Below, piece after piece: positions 35,825 to 44,409 of a DNA stretch of 64,000 nucleotides. The DNA is taken from contig NC_091390.1 of the NCBI RefSeq assembly GCF_038502225.1, forward strand, positions 10,699,289 to 10,763,288. The letters are read 5' to 3'. Each line of letters opens with the position of its first letter. The first letter of the stretch is position 1. A program made the translations under genes and the position numbers. The DNA comes from Cherax quadricarinatus (lineage: Eukaryota > Arthropoda > Malacostraca > Decapoda > Parastacidae). Under the pieces are notes generated by a model that worked only from the letters and a program-made list of their open reading frames with translations, was not told where the DNA came from and made no database searches.

Positions 35825-36150
35825 ACTATATAACGATGACACATGTGCAACACTTGGGTATCTTGCCTAACCCTTGGGCACGACCTTGGGCACGACCTAC
35901 TTCCACATTGGACAAATGTGACACCACCTATGACTGCTGTACCTCTCCTGCCTGCAGTATATAAGCTACTTCTTCGCACATATGCTGTATTCTTTTCAAG
36001 ACTGATGGATGGACTGACCACATCGACTCGAGGCTGTGGGACTGATTACCTCAAACTCCTCCTGTTCTTCACCATTCTCCTTTGTATAGACTGATGAAAC
36101 CACTGTGTGGCGAAACGGTTGTCTGAACCATTCATCTACAAACTATTAAA
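35825..36150 (+). mobile_element. Short hammerhead element, class 2
   Basis: Order: GACACATGTGCAACACTTGG, CTTGGGCACGACCTACTTCC, TATATAAG at 35958-35965, GGACTGACCACATCGACTC, GGGACTGATTACCTCAAAC, hammerhead-like motif, CTGAACCATTCATCTACAAA. Same layout as 49640-50345. No ORF. Confidence 0.8.
36085..36125 (+). ncRNA. Hammerhead-like motif, class 2, with an inserted G
   Basis: Core CTGATGA, extra A, ACCAC/GTGGC, GAAACGGTT: the palindromic ACGU is interrupted by a G, so dimer stem III is weakened. Confidence 0.5.
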
Positions 36151-36745
36151 TATAGATATCTAAATCAAGTCAAATATTTACCCACCTCCTTCCACACACT
36201 CAGACTACCGAGTTCAGGACTGGTAAGCAAGTGGTCGCTTCTCACATGGTCCGCAGTAGGACCGACCCACTAAACGGGTTACATTATGGCAAAGACCAGT
36301 GTCAGATTTTTCAGTACCAATAACTTAGCAAGCAACATATCACTTACTGTGATTAAGTCAGATTTGCGTCACAAAGGTACTTAGCCATACTAAGGAGCCA
36401 CAAGACAAGGTAAGAGAGTAAATTTTGATTGGTTTATTCACGAAATCAAGAAAACTAAGTTGACGGTGGCGCAACATAGAGGTAAATCTTCCCATCAGGT
36501 GGATTTTGGTTTTTCAAGTTGCCTGAGAAAGTGTTTGCTTGCAGCAACTGGCTAAACAGTTTTGACTTCATGGTAGTATTAGGGCAGGAAAAAAATTCAC
36601 AGCCAGAAGACGTTTACTTTCGTTCAACAACACAGTACATAAATTTTCTTCCCACTGTTTACCAAGTGGGAATAAAACTATATTTGTCATATTCTGTCAC
36701 ACTGGATAAGTTTCTTATATTAGATTTTATTGTGACCACGAACGA
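36150..36745. other. No gene recognised
   Basis: Unique-looking sequence. Plus frame 36519-36752 (77 codons) has no recognisable motif. Confidence 0.4.
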
Positions 36746-36749
36746 GTGG

Positions 36750-36870
36750 TAATAAATCAATAACAACATTGTGACTGGCCGAGGATTCGAACCCATATCG
36801 GTTGAATCCTCGTCGAACCCATGTCGTTCGAATCCTCCGGCAGTCGCAGTGTTGTTATTGATATTAGATA
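36750..36870. mobile_element. SINE-2 (tRNA-derived), inverted halves
   Basis: CAATAACAACATTGTGACTG then GGCCGAGGATTCGAACCC on one side and GTTCGAATCCTCCGGCAG with CAGTGTTGTTATTGAT on the other. GGTTCGAATCC is a T-arm/B box; both arms are 3' tRNA-like halves facing inward. Confidence 0.6.
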
Positions 36871-37827
36871 TATGTGAACTTATCAACTTAACCCTAGGTG
36901 ATTTCAGTAAGGCCTTGAGGATAATGACTGCTATGTTGGTATGTCCCTTATTACTTTGATAGTAAGGTTCTCACTGCATGTCCTAGTGTGCGGTAGCTTT
37001 TTACTTAATGGCCTTATCTGTCTAGGGGTAATACTTACATCATGGCTGATCATCCTCAGTGTCTCTGATATCCTTTCACCAGCCCTCTTCACAGGTTATG
37101 TAAACTGCTACTATAAAAATATAACTGTATTCTAAATAGATATGTACAGAAGATACAATTACAGCCTCACATATTCAAAACAAAAATCTACACACTCCAT
37201 AGCTGTTCTCCCACAGGGTGCATCTCAGCAACTTTGTCCTTCTCTCTTCATGACTAATCTCTGGGCAAACCAGTGTTTTGACACACTTTAGTCACCCTGG
37301 GTATAGTGGCCACAACCTAAGTTATAAAAACTCACCCCTGGAACACATATAATGCCTCCCAAAAAAGAAGAAGGACCCAGAGATCCTGTCAGCTTGGAGT
37401 CCAACAACAGAGAGAGAGAGAGAGAGAGGGAGGGAGGAGCCTAGCTAAGCTCCTCCCACACCAACAAAAGACTGTTGCCAAGCACAATTCTCCAGTTACA
37501 ACAATTCTACCACACCTTAATTTTACTGTTACAAAAAGAATTACAACTTTATAAACTACTTATTTAAATTGTGTGTTTGTGTGTCTATAGTATAACCTAT
37601 TATATTGAGAAAATAGTCTTGACCCAGCTGCCTCTCAGTCATAAGGGTGATCTGCCCTTATGACATTTAGAGCTGAGTCCTCATCAATTCAGTATAATTA
37701 GGTATTCCAGAGTAACTGTTACTTATAAATACATGTTGGGTCCCATAGCCCCATAACAATGACAAAACATTTCATTCAGTAGCTTACTGATAATACTGTA
37801 ATACGGAAACTTCGGTCCTCTTGGAAG

Positions 37828-37830
<3 letters not shown>
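36871..37830. other. No gene recognised
   Basis: Nearly 1 kb with only a short (GA)n at 37408-37432. Short frames (36941-37135 +) are hydrophobic but without motif or context. Confidence 0.4.

Positions 37831-37833
<3 letters not shown>

Positions 37834-37880
<47 letters not shown>
37834..37880. repeat. (TA)n microsatellite
   Basis: About 23 TA dinucleotides, abutting the SINE-3 inverted pair. Confidence 0.95.
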
Positions 37881-37883
<3 letters not shown>

Positions 37884-38091
37884 ACTGATCTCTGGCTGAA
37901 GGAGACTCGAACCTACGAACCTTGGAACAAGGTACGCAGTGCTTTACCAATCTACCCACACTGGACCAATACCTTGCAGTCCAGCTTGCGCTAGCTGGAC
38001 TCCAAGTGTGGGTAGATTGGTAAAGTACTGCGTACCTTGTTCCAAGGTTCGTAGGTTCGAGTCTCCTTCAGCCAGAGATCAGTGTTTGTGT
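37881..38091. mobile_element. SINE-3 (tRNA-derived), inverted pair
   Basis: Arms 37881-37988 (minus orientation) and 37994-38091 (plus) form a near-perfect hairpin. The plus arm reads GGTAGATTGGTAAAGTACTG (D-arm/A box), CCTTGTTCCAAGG (anticodon-like arm) and GTAGGTTCGAGTCTCC (T arm/B box). Both outer edges lead into (TA)n. Confidence 0.72.
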
Positions 38092-38118
38092 ATATTTCGC
38101 CTGCTCTTTCGAATTCCT

Positions 38119-38242
<124 letters not shown>

Positions 38243-38307
38243 ATAAGATCACAGTAAACAGGTGATTTCAGAATATGTAAAACAACCACTGTGAAAGACT
38301 AGAGAAA

Positions 38308-38345
38308 TTCCAAGCGCTTTCGTGACTACTCACATTATCAAGGAA
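38308..38345 (-). ncRNA. Hammerhead-like motif, class 7 (AGCGCU stem III)
   Basis: Minus strand: stem I TTCC/GGAA, core TTGATAA, one extra U, stem II GTGA-GTAG-TCAC, GAAA, 6-nt palindrome AGCGCT (38313-38318), then U. Same architecture as the ACGU classes with a longer dimer stem. Confidence 0.65.
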
Positions 38346-38379
38346 CCTTGATAATGTGAGTAGTCACGAAAGCGCTTGG
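38346..38379 (+). ncRNA. Hammerhead-like motif, class 7, mirror copy
   Basis: Core TTGATAA 38348-38354, GTGA/TCAC, GAAA, AGCGCT 38371-38376. Stem I reduced to CC/GG because the palindrome centre is not symmetrical. Confidence 0.55.
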
Positions 38380-38417
38380 AATTTCTCTAGTCATTCACAG
38401 TGGTTGTTTTGCATTTA

Positions 38418-38421
38418 TATG

Positions 38422-38516
<95 letters not shown>

Positions 38517-38553
38517 GTATATATATATATGTATATATATATATGTATATATG

Positions 38554-38583
<30 letters not shown>
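38418..38583. repeat. (TA)n with TG interruptions
   Basis: Compound TATATATG microsatellite. Confidence 0.95.
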
Positions 38584-38584
<1 letters not shown>

Positions 38585-38780
38585 GTTCTCCATGGGGAAG
38601 TGGAACAGAATTCTTCCTCCGTAAGCCATGCGTGTTGTAAGAGGCGACTAAAATGCCGGGAGCAAGGGGCTAGTAACCTCTTCTCCTGTATATATTACTA
38701 AATGTAAAAGGAGAAACTTTCGTTTTTCCTTTTGGGCCACCCTGCCTCGGTGGGATACGGCCGGTGTGTTGAAAGAAAAG

Positions 38781-38785
<5 letters not shown>
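38584..38785. mobile_element. Dispersed repeat R1 (unclassified)
   Basis: GTTGTAAGAGGCGACTAAAA, GGGAGCAAGGGGCTAGTAAC and GTATATATTACTAAATGTAA also occur, diverged, at 53270-53345. Ends in GTTGAAAGAAAAGATATATA leading into TA/TG repeats. No ORF; class unknown. Confidence 0.6.
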
Positions 38786-38815
<30 letters not shown>

Positions 38816-38835
38816 CATACATGTATATATATAAA
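38786..38835. repeat. (TG)n/(TA)n microsatellite
   Basis: TATATATGTGTGTGTG tract. Confidence 0.9.
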
Positions 38836-39247
38836 CAGTTTTCTCTACTAGGCTTGTATATGTTAGCGGTGAGAGAATAAACAAGTCTTCAGGTCAGTCG
38901 ACTAACACTGATGACTTAAGTGTTCAGAGTGTAATATCGGTATATAGGATCATTACCGGGCACTAGGGAGAGCTTCAGCTATAACCATGTCCGCCATGCT
39001 GGGCTCATTTACAATCCAATCTATATAAATTAAAGTCTGAATATAAACTGAAGGTGTACTCCACCCAACTGAGCATTAATTTAGATAGAAAGGATAAATT
39101 ATCTTATGTGTGGCATCCCGAGGTACGGATGATTCTCCGAGCATTGTGACGTCCTTGTACAGTAAGAGAAACTATAGGATTGTGGAGTCCATTGTAAGAA
39201 GCGCCAAACCCTTGTGGGTTATTTAATGTATGTCGTTGTGATGAGTT
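38836..39247. other. No gene recognised
   Basis: About 410 bp of unique-looking sequence up to the TSD of PLE1. Confidence 0.4.
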
Positions 39248-39299
39248 ACATTAACCTCTGGTTTAGAAAGACACGTAAGCAAACACTATAACATATTTA

Positions 39300-39339
39300 T
39301 TAGAAAACGTTTCGGTCCTGGGACCTTGATCACTTCTAA
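39300..39339 (-). ncRNA. Hammerhead ribozyme-like motif of PLE1, class 6
   Basis: Minus strand: stem I TTAGAA/TTCTAA (6 bp), core GTGATCA, extra A, stem II GGTC-CCAG-GACC, GAAA, ACGT (39307-39310), cleavage predicted after U (complement of 39306). Position 3 is G and position 8 is C, the reverse of the usual C3-G8 pair. About 200 nt 3' of the PLE1 ORF stop. Confidence 0.75.
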
Positions 39340-39519
39340 CATACAGAGGTAGAAAGACATTATATATATAGGCGGAGAGTGAGATGTGACGCACGTGACC
39401 TGAGGAATGTCATAAGAACATAGGAATGGAAGAACACTGCAGAAGGCCCACCGGCCCATGCGAGGCAGGTCCTTATCAAAACAACCTCTACCTATGATGA
39501 GGATGGGTAGACGATGAAA

Positions 39520-40386
39520 TCATGTGACTCCTGTGTTGTTGGGTTGGTGCTGCTTAAGTATCATGTATGCCAATGTTTTTGAAATTTTGTAGTTTCCAGT
39601 GTTGCGTTCTATAGTGTCGATGACGGCGATTAGTGAGGCTTCTAGGCACCGTCGGCGTCTGAGGTCTGGTTCGGTGAGAACGAGTTGTGCCTCATTCCAG
39701 TTCATCAAATGCCCCGTGGAGTCTCTGTGGAGGACACAGGCGTACCTTACATCGTCTCTGTTAGAGGCATTTCGATGCTCATTCAGGCGGACTGCAAGAT
39801 TTCTGCCTGTCTCGCCTACATATTTCTTGGGACAGAACCCACAGGGGATAGCGTAGATGCCTGCTGTAGAAGTTAGAGGTGTGGGGCTGAGTTTCGTAGT
39901 GAGGTCTTTGATAGATGATGTGTTTATGGTGGAAACGTTGATGTTACTCATAGCAAGTGCCCTGCGAGTATTCGTGGCAACATCACCACATGGGAGTACT
40001 ATGAACTGTTTAGGGGGCTGTTCCATGGGCGGTTTGTTGAGGATAGCTTGTGCCTTGAGTCTGCAATCTCGGATGAAGAAAGATGGGAACTGAAGACGTG
40101 TAAAGGCTTGTGTTATGTAAGTGCATTCTTCTTCTAGAAAACAAGGGCTGGAGATGCGAAGAGCTCTCAAGAAGAAGCCAATGTGGACTCCTCTCTTAAT
40201 GCGGGTGTCTTGGTGTGAATAAAAGTGTATAAGATCGTCCTTGTTGGTAGGTTTTCTATACACTTTGAAGAGAAGTTTGTCACTGTCAGGAGATCTGCAC
40301 AGTAGAACGTCGAGGAAAGGAAGTTTGCCATCATTTTCGAGTTCAAGTGTAAACTTTATTGATGGTTCAACTGCATTGATCTTGTT
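39520..40386 (-). pseudogene. PLE1 ORF, C-terminal part (RT end and GIY-YIG)
   Basis: Minus-strand frame, stop at 39520-39522. Motifs in order: PSIKFTLE and GKLPFLDVLLCRS (end of RT), FKVYRKPTNKDDLIHFYSH, KRGVHIGFFLRALRISS, FIRDCRLKAQAILNKPP, then the GIY-YIG endonuclease: AGIYAIPCGFCPKKYVGETG with the Arg helix NLAVRLNEH and downstream NTGNYKISKTLAYMILKQH. GIY, YVG, Arg and the Cys pair are all present. The frame is cut at 40386 by the PLE2 insertion and continues at 44533. Family function: Penelope RT with a GIY-YIG endonuclease nicks target DNA and primes reverse transcription. Broken here by insertions and N-terminal loss. Confidence 0.85.
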
Positions 40387-40468
40387 AGGTAAGACACATA
40401 TGCAACAGTTAGACAACTTTATTCCGTAAAGTAAAAGGACACAAGTGCAACTAATGTGACATTTATTG

Positions 40469-40505
40469 TAGCAACGTTTCGCTCTCCAGGAGCTTTATCA
40501 AGCCC
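40469..40505 (-). ncRNA. Hammerhead ribozyme-like motif, class 4
   Basis: Minus strand: stem I GGGC/GCTA (3 bp), core TTGATAA, extra A, stem II GCTC/GAGC, GAAA, ACGT, U. Confidence 0.62.
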
Positions 40506-40513
40506 TTACGTAA

Positions 40514-40550
40514 TGGCTTGATAAAGCTCCTGGAGAGCGAAACGTTGCTA
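40514..40550 (+). ncRNA. Hammerhead ribozyme-like motif, class 4
   Basis: Stem I TGGC/GCTA (4 bp with one G-U), core TTGATAA 40518-40524, extra A, stem II GCTC 40526-40529 with GAGC 40535-40538, GAAA, ACGT 40542-40545, cleavage predicted after T40546. Confidence 0.7.
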
Positions 40551-40631
40551 CAATAAATGTCACATTAGTTGCACTTGTGTCCTTTTACTTTACATATTGT
40601 CGGTAATTCTACCAACTTTATTACAACTTTA

Positions 40632-40673
40632 TTCCGAAACGTTTCGCCTACACAGTAGGCTTCTTCAGTCGAA
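40632..40673 (-). ncRNA. Hammerhead ribozyme-like motif, class 1 (A')
   Basis: Minus strand: stem I TTCGA/TCGGAA (5 bp with one G-U), core CTGAAGA, extra A, GCCTAC-TGT-GTAGGC, GAAA, ACGT, U. Confidence 0.72.
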
Positions 40674-40737
40674 TACAGAAAGTAGGCAGGAACAGTAGAT
40701 GAGAGTAAGACACATGTGCAACATCTGGGTATCTTTA

Positions 40738-40776
40738 TTGTAGACGTTTCGCCATCCAGTGGCTTTATCAATACAA
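40738..40776 (-). ncRNA. Hammerhead ribozyme-like motif, class 3
   Basis: Mirror image of 40988-41026 about position 40882. Confidence 0.7.
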
Positions 40777-40987
40777 ATTCTAGGACATAACTTGAAGACA
40801 GTAGAACTATGTACAGAAGATGAGGTAATCAGTCCCTCAAACTAGGAGTAGGTGCGAACAGCACCATAGTCGTGGAGATTCAGAATCTCCACGACTATGG
40901 TGCTGTTCGCACCTACTCCTAGTTTGAGGGACTGATTACCTCATCTTCTGTACATAGTTCTACTGTCTTCAAGTTATGTCCTAGAAT

Positions 40988-41026
40988 TTGTATTGATAAA
41001 GCCACTGGATGGCGAAACGTCTACAA
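40988..41026 (+). ncRNA. Hammerhead ribozyme-like motif, class 3
   Basis: Stem I TTGTA/TACAA (5 bp), core TTGATAA 40993-40999, extra A, stem II GCCA/TGGC, GAAA, ACGT 41017-41020, cleavage predicted after C41021 (GUC). Confidence 0.75.
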
Positions 41027-41387
41027 TAAAGATACCCAGATGTTGCACATGTGTCTTACTCTCATCTTGTCGGTATTATATACCATTTCGTACACAGGAA
41101 CAGTAGAGATGTGAAGACGATGTAATCAGTCCATCACCCTTGAAGTCGTAGAATTTGAGGTTGTCAGTCCCTCGGCCTGGAGAAGTTCAGTTCCATAGTC
41201 AGGAACTATCTGAAGATCAAGCGACAGTGCGGAGACTTAAATACTGTCGGAAGGAGAGGTGCAGAGTAGTAGTATTAGTAGTAGTAGTAGTAGTAGTAGT
41301 GAGAATGTAACCACTGAGAAGTCATGTCCCTCTCAGATCCAACACTTCTCACTTGAAAAGCTTGTCCAAGGTGTTTTCTGTACCAAG

Positions 41388-43652
41388 ATGCCATGTGCTT
41401 ACTCACTTACTCACTTCGCTTACTCACTTCGCAACAGACACAATTTTCTTCGTGATTGCATTCAAGAAATGGTCTTACCAAGATCTACTCCTCCTCAAAT
41501 TGCCAACATCAAACCACCTTTCTCCGCTACAGCTCGGACCTACCTTGAAGAGTGTGCAGATGACTTAAACAATGCTACAAAGGAAGCTTTCCTCCAAGCC
41601 AGAACACTAGGCACAACACTCCGGGGCAACATGAACAGACGCACCGCCGAAATCATTCGCAGCAGAGTTACCACAGCGAATGTTCAACAGAAGATCAGAC
41701 TTACTAGGAAACTACAAACACTCTGCGATAATAGTAATTGGAAAAGTTTAGGAAGACCTGAAATTATTCAAAATCTTTCATCTCGTCCACTGTCAACCAC
41801 AGAAACTGAAGCCCTCAGCTTAGGCCTCAAATTCGCAACAGGAATTACGAAACCAAAACAAGACCTCAATTTCATCGCCAAAAACTACAGACACAATGAC
41901 TCCGACTTCCAAAAAGGCTATCTTCAAGGCATCATCTCAGCAGCCATCTCGACACGCAGCTCCCCAGTCATACCTCGACGTTACATCAATGCACTCAAAG
42001 GTTTAGCAGAAGACACGACCATCAGGGTCACCACCGCTGATAAAGGAGGTGGTGTTGTTATCATGAACACTGACGATTACAGGAACAAAATGCTCAATCT
42101 ACTTAATGACCCAGATACCTACAAACCTCTCACAACTAACCAAGTGGACAACCTTACTAAAACTTTTCTTCAAAGGACTCGCCGCATTCTGAGGGGCTCA
42201 GAACAAGGGAAGAAACTTCTGCACACCATGCCCAGCAACCCCAGACCTGCCAGAATGTACGGCCTGCCAAAGACTCACAAGCCTGGTATCCCACTGAGGC
42301 CCATATCCTCGGGAATAGGCAGTGCTCCCCACCAGCTCTCAGGAATTCTCGCCAAACACCTCTCTAAACTCTTGGGCACTATCAGTCCAGCACATCTCAA
42401 ACACTCAGGTGATCTTCTCAATCGCATTCGCAACATCAACATCAGGAACAAGAAACTTTCCAGCCTTGACGTGACTTCCCTATTCACCAAAGTACCTACT
42501 ACACAAGCCATCGATCTCTTGCGCAGGAAAATTGACGATTCACTTGATCTTCCCATTCCAGCCAGCGACTTCATCGACCTTGTTGAACTATGTGTTGGCT
42601 TTACGTGTTTCTCTTTCGAAAATCACCTCTTTCAGCAGACTTTTGGACTACCCATGGGCTCGCCACTCAGTGCAGTCCTGGCGAACCTATACATGGAACA
42701 TCTAGAAGCCGAACGTTTCTCCACCATTATTCCTTCGTCTGTCACCTGGCTCCGTTATGTTGACGACATTCTCCTCATAACTCCTAAACGCTTCAACGTT
42801 CAAGCTCTCCAAGACAAGCTCAACCAGGTCGAGCCTTCAATCCAGTTCACACTTGAAGAAGAAGTCGACAACACTCTTCCTTTCCTTGATGTCCTGCTCT
42901 GCAAAGCTGACCACGAACTTCGTTTTAAAGTCTATCGAAAACCCACCAACCAAAACGATCTTCTCCACTTCTACTCTCACCACGACACCAAAACCAAACG
43001 TGGTGTAATTATAGGCTTCTTCCTGCGTGCACTCAGAATCTGCAGCAACGAGTTCCTTGAGGAAGAATGCACTATAATTGAACAAATATTTTCTAAACTC
43101 CACTATCCTCGTCACTTCATCAGAGACTGCAGACGGCGAGCATTAAACATCTTCAACACACCCAGAGAAGACACTGCCGAGAAGAGATACATAGTCCTTC
43201 CCACCAACTCCATTGCCAAACATGTTTCCAACATCTTTGCCAAAACATCATTCCAAGTATCTACCTCCACAACCACGACCATCAAGGACATCACCAGTAG
43301 TAGGCAGGACAAGCCTCCATCCTTGGCAGGGGTATACATAATCCCTTGTAATGACTGCAACAAGTTATACGTGGGCGAAACATCAAGGGACCTCCAAACA
43401 CGTATTTCAGAACATCAATACGCAAGCAGGTCTGACGACACAAGGAATGCCTGCGTACAACACCGTAATTTACACAACCACTTGATAAACTACAGAAACT
43501 CAAGACTTATCGCCACAGAAGACAACACTCAATACCGAAGAATCCTGGAATCATCACTTATTTCTATATCCGACAACTTCAACCAGAATAGTGGCTTCTA
43601 TAACATAGCTGAACCACTTGCCAAGAAACTTCTTCATCGCTATCCCACATAA
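41388..43652 (+). CDS. PLE2 reverse transcriptase / GIY-YIG endonuclease
   Basis: Intact 754-codon frame from the first in-frame ATG (41388); the same frame is open back to 41259, including a poly-Ser run encoded by an AGT microsatellite, but without an ATG. In the numbering from 41259: RT fingers GLPKTHKPGIPLRPISSGIG (about 335-354), SSLDVTSLFTKVP (about 404), LPMGSPLSAVLANLYMEHLE (about 465), catalytic YVDD (500-503), LPFLDVLLCKADHE. The C-terminal GIY-YIG domain starts GVYIIPCNDCNKLYVGETSR (691-710), with the Arg helix LQTRISEHQ and a Cys-x2-Cys pair. Together these are the two enzymatic parts of a canonical Penelope element, which nicks DNA and reverse-transcribes its RNA at the nick. The ATG lies in the flanking A' repeat 12 nt before the A'/PLE2 junction, so the first 4-5 residues may be fortuitous and the natural N-terminus truncated. 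TATA box and hammerhead follow at 43780 and 43822. No stop or frameshift seen; a candidate active driver. Confidence 0.88.
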   Translation: MPCAYSLTHFAYSLRNRHNFLRDCIQEMVLPRSTPPQIANIKPPFSATARTYLEECADDLNNATKEAFLQARTLGTTLRGNMNRRTAEIIRSRVTTANVQQKIRLTRKLQTLCDNSNWKSLGRPEIIQNLSSRPLSTTETEALSLGLKFATGITKPKQDLNFIAKNYRHNDSDFQKGYLQGIISAAISTRSSPVIPRRYINALKGLAEDTTIRVTTADKGGGVVIMNTDDYRNKMLNLLNDPDTYKPLTTNQVDNLTKTFLQRTRRILRGSEQGKKLLHTMPSNPRPARMYGLPKTHKPGIPLRPISSGIGSAPHQLSGILAKHLSKLLGTISPAHLKHSGDLLNRIRNINIRNKKLSSLDVTSLFTKVPTTQAIDLLRRKIDDSLDLPIPASDFIDLVELCVGFTCFSFENHLFQQTFGLPMGSPLSAVLANLYMEHLEAERFSTIIPSSVTWLRYVDDILLITPKRFNVQALQDKLNQVEPSIQFTLEEEVDNTLPFLDVLLCKADHELRFKVYRKPTNQNDLLHFYSHHDTKTKRGVIIGFFLRALRICSNEFLEEECTIIEQIFSKLHYPRHFIRDCRRRALNIFNTPREDTAEKRYIVLPTNSIAKHVSNIFAKTSFQVSTSTTTTIKDITSSRQDKPPSLAGVYIIPCNDCNKLYVGETSRDLQTRISEHQYASRSDDTRNACVQHRNLHNHLINYRNSRLIATEDNTQYRRILESSLISISDNFNQNSGFYNIAEPLAKKLLHRYPT

Positions 43653-43779
43653 GAACACTGTAGAAGGTCTGCTCACAAACTTATCCAATCTCCTTTCCAA
43701 GCTACCCAAGTTTTTAGACTCTATAACCCCACTCGGTACATCATCAAATGCAGCATTCTTCACCTGACCTCAGCCGGAC

Positions 43780-43787
43780 TATAAATA
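43780..43787 (+). promoter_or_regulatory. TATA-like box in the PLE2 3' region
   Basis: TATAAATA, 76 nt upstream of the predicted hammerhead cleavage point. Would start a transcript that carries the ribozyme at its 5' end, as in PLE pLTR organisation. Inferred. Confidence 0.45.
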
Positions 43788-43821
43788 CTCGCGTTCCTTC
43801 CACCCCAGGTAGTTCTGTTTG

Positions 43822-43860
43822 TGACTTGAAAAAGCCCACTGTGTGGGCGAAACGTAGTCA
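43822..43860 (+). ncRNA. Hammerhead ribozyme-like motif of PLE2, class 5
   Basis: Stem I TGAC/GTCA (4 bp), core TTGAAAA 43826-43832, extra A, stem II GCCCAC-TGT-GTGGGC (6 bp), GAAA 43849-43852, ACGT 43852-43855, cleavage predicted after A43856 (GUA). 170 nt downstream of the PLE2 stop codon. Confidence 0.8.
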
Positions 43861-43900
43861 ATAAAGGATCACATTATACTGCATTTGTGTTTATATTGCC

Positions 43901-44279
43901 ATGCAACAGTTAGACAACTTTATTCCGAAACGTTTCGCCTACACAGTAGGCTTCTTCAGTCGAATACAGAAAGTAGGCAGGAACAGTAGAGATGTGAAGA
44001 CGATGTAATCAGTCCATCACCCTTGAAGTCGTAGAATTTGAGGTTGTCAGTCCCTCGGCCTGGAGAAGTTCAGTTCCATAGTCAGGAACTATCTGAAGAT
44101 CAAGCGACAGTGCGGAGACTTAAATACTGTCGGAAGGAGAGGTGCAGAGTAGTAGTATTAGTAGTAGTAGTAGTAGTAGTGAGAATGTAACCACTGAGAA
44201 GTCATGTCCCTCTCAGATCCAACACTTCTCACTTGAAAAGCTTGTCCAAGGTGTTTTCTGTACCAAGATGCCATGTGCT
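43901..44279 (-). repeat. Right pLTR-like copy A''
   Basis: 379-bp direct repeat of A' (40400-41399 minus insertions), uninterrupted. It begins inside the element and continues past the duplicated part to GCAGTGTCTGACAAG, as other element copies do. Confidence 0.85.
43923..43964 (-). ncRNA. Hammerhead ribozyme-like motif, class 1 (A'')
   Basis: Same as 40632-40673: stem I TTCGA/TCGGAA, core CTGAAGA, GCCTAC/GTAGGC, GAAA, ACGT, U. Confidence 0.72.
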
Positions 44280-44367
44280 GCAGTGTCTGACAAGATGAAC
44301 ATCAAAATGGTATACAATACCGACAGGTTGTTAGGTAAGACACATATGCAACAGTTAGACAACTTTA

Positions 44368-44409
44368 TTCCGAAACGTTTCGCCTACACAGTAGGCTTCT
44401 TCAGTCGAA
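44368..44409 (-). ncRNA. Hammerhead ribozyme-like motif, class 1
   Basis: Third class 1 copy in the PLE2 composite, inside a short inverted-terminus segment (44296-44517). Confidence 0.7.

Larger units (their letters stand above)
38260..38415. mobile_element. Palindromic hammerhead element, class 7
   Basis: Arms carry GACTAGAGAAATTCCAAGCG / CGCTTGGAATTTCTCTAGTC and AACAACCACTGTGA / TCACAGTGGTTGTT. It lies between (TA)n tracts. Confidence 0.72.
40427..40622. mobile_element. Palindromic class 4 hammerhead element, 14-bp TSD
   Basis: ACAACTTTATTCCG flanks the insert (40413-40426 and 40623-40636). 196 bp: inverted arms from GTAAAGTAAAAGGACACAAG to CTTGTGTCCTTTTACTTTAC around CCCTTACGTAAT, followed by CGGTAATTCTACCAACTTTA. 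Each arm carries a class 4 motif. Confidence 0.9.
40700..41094. mobile_element. Palindromic class 3 hammerhead element, 13-bp TSD
   Basis: CAGGAACAGTAGA flanks the insert (40687-40699 and 41095-41107). Apparently perfect 183-bp arms (40698-40880 and 40884-41066) surround a 3-nt centre, then CTTGTCGGTATTATATACCA. Each arm holds one hammerhead, so transcripts from either strand contain a sense motif. Confidence 0.9.
40400..41399 (-). repeat. Left pLTR-like copy A' (interrupted)
   Basis: After removing insertions 40427-40622 and 40700-41094 with one TSD copy each, 382 bp remain, matching 43901-44279 (379 bp). The only length difference I find is one AGT triplet (8 versus 7 repeats after ATT). 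On the minus strand A has a TATTTAAG box and a class 1 hammerhead. Confidence 0.82.

Noticed and set aside
37408..37432. Promoter GAGA element
   Set aside because: Short (GA)n with no gene next to it; simple-sequence explanation suffices.
37998..38091. Functional tRNA gene
   Set aside because: A/B boxes and a tRNA-like fold exist, but the anticodon loop lacks U33 in the best drawing, and the copy is one arm of an inverted SINE pair ending in (TA)n.
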